A program made the position numbers and the translations under genes. A stretch of DNA of 64,000 nt from the NCBI RefSeq assembly GCF_002149925.1, contig NZ_MSLT01000006.1, positions 372,001 to 436,000 on the forward strand, given 5' to 3'. Of this stretch, positions 63,339 through 64,000 are shown piece after piece. The DNA comes from Thioflexithrix psekupsensis (lineage in GTDB: Bacteria > Pseudomonadota > Gammaproteobacteria > Beggiatoales > Beggiatoaceae). Numbering within the stretch: position 1 is the first letter of the stretch; each line of letters begins with the position of its first letter. The notes under the pieces were generated by a model. It saw only the letters and a program-made list of their open reading frames with translations, was not told where the DNA came from and did no database searches.

Positions 63339-64000
63339 ATGCGTTTATTACGTGATTTACCGATTAAGAATAAATTACGCATTATTAATTTGTTTTCAAG
63401 CGCATTGATTTTGTCACTGGTTGCGACGGCTTTCATTGTGTATGATCGGGAGACTTCTCGTCGAAAAATGGAGCAAGATTTGTACATTTTAGCACGGGTT
63501 GTGGGGATGAACAGCAACGCAGGTTTGGTTTTTGACGATTCCAATATGATTCAAGAAAATATTACTACGTTAAGAGCCGATTCCAGTATTATGCTCGGTC
63601 GCGTGTTTAAACAAAATGGAGAATCTGTTGCCAGTTATTACCGACAAGACCTAAGCGATTTAGCACAACAACAAGCCCATTTATCCAAATTAAGCTATTT
63701 CTTTTTCCACAGTGCGCGGTCGTCTGAATTTCCCACCGTAGATTATCACCCTGAGGGAGAATATGTTTTTTTTCACGATGATTATGTGAATGTTTATTTG
63801 CCCATTATTTTAAGTGATAAGTTTCGGGGAACTATTTTTATTCGTTCGGATTTGGAGGCGTTAAAATCCCGTTTACAATGGGCATTAATTATCGTTGCTG
63901 TGGTACTCACCATTGCGCTGTTTATTTCTAGTTTATTAACCAGTTTTTTTCAACGTTCGATTACTTTACCATTATCCAGTTTATTGCAAACGATGAATAA
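63339..64000 (+). CDS. CHASE8-type membrane sensor protein (partial, runs off the window)
   Basis: The frame from ATG at 63339 is open to the window end (220 codons). The N-terminal MRLLRDLPIKNKLRIINLFS leads into a membrane helix (about 17-37). A periplasmic CHASE8-like domain follows (LARVVGMNSNAGLVFDDSNM, then ENITTLRADSSIMLGRV), then a second helix (about 184-206) and the start of a HAMP-like linker (RSITLPLSSLLQTMN). Proteins with this front end are usually histidine kinases or diguanylate cyclases; the output domain lies outside the window. AGGA precedes the start. Confidence 0.75.
   Translation, partial: MRLLRDLPIKNKLRIINLFSSALILSLVATAFIVYDRETSRRKMEQDLYILARVVGMNSNAGLVFDDSNMIQENITTLRADSSIMLGRVFKQNGESVASYYRQDLSDLAQQQAHLSKLSYFFFHSARSSEFPTVDYHPEGEYVFFHDDYVNVYLPIILSDKFRGTIFIRSDLEALKSRLQWALIIVAVVLTIALFISSLLTSFFQRSITLPLSSLLQTMN

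Overview
The window is a mostly chromosomal, moderately AT-rich stretch from a gammaproteobacterium. The supporting genes are lolB, pal, lptM upstream of lysA, rsmI, pepN, a FimX-like regulator, an H-NS-family protein and a heptosyltransferase I. The SulP permease, a NiFe hydrogenase with hypA/hypC, CHAT-protease and CYTH-CHAD genes, and many dispersed hairpin and inverted-repeat elements fit a Thiotrichales/Beggiatoaceae-type sulfur bacterium. That placement is inferred from gene content and was not tested by a search.

Layout. 1-9 kb: the tail of a topoisomerase-type zinc-finger gene, hslR and a DUF3108 gene, a ~1 kb gene-poor stretch with tiny ORFs, hns-like, an SH3 protein, qor, a SulP permease and a DUF2170-PspA envelope-stress operon. 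8.8-17.5 kb: a long minus-strand block (rnhB, DUF2066, Nudix, lolB, TPR lipoprotein, bioA, a CHAT-protease/P-loop ATPase and a coiled-coil protein). 17.5-29.3 kb: DUF3050, rsmI, pepN, a lone PEP/pyruvate-binding domain, a receiver protein, pal, a candidate Fur-controlled small RNA, a redoxin, a degenerate small GTPase-like protein and a FimX-like c-di-GMP protein. 29.3-33.9 kb: a scarred accessory patch with a MITE-like inverted repeat, a 78-bp perfect tandem repeat, a gene remnant and two apparently identical IS630-family insertions, one of which splits an OmpR-type response regulator. 33.9-47.4 kb: a group-3-like NiFe hydrogenase pair, tRNA-Phe, a YejB / YejE-YejF fusion transporter, an MFS-acyltransferase fusion, hypA, hypC, pmbA, a secreted hydrolase, a sirtuin and nhaA. 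47.5-64 kb: two hypothetical membrane proteins, hisC, mtaD, CYTH-CHAD, a GAF histidine kinase, purK-purE, waaC, trmL, trpF-trpB-trpA, ppa, lysA, lptM and the start of a CHASE8-type sensor.

Functional links. Envelope maintenance recurs (lolB, pal, lptM, waaC, PspA, SH3 protein, peptide transporter). The hydrogenase subunits lie near hypA and hypC but have no electron-transfer subunits here. Several signalling proteins have lost catalytic residues: FimX-like REC/GGDEF/EAL, a DHp-like segment with His replaced by Asn, and a GTPase with an eroded P-loop.

The strongest candidates for something undescribed are three. First, a compact promoter/Fur box/hairpin/terminator unit at about 25.4-25.6 kb that looks like a RyhB-type sRNA. 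Second, the CHAT-ATPase gene with its coiled-coil partner. Third, a ~194-bp palindromic element present twice whose tips resemble the ends of the resident IS630. All functions are read from sequence motifs; no database search was possible.
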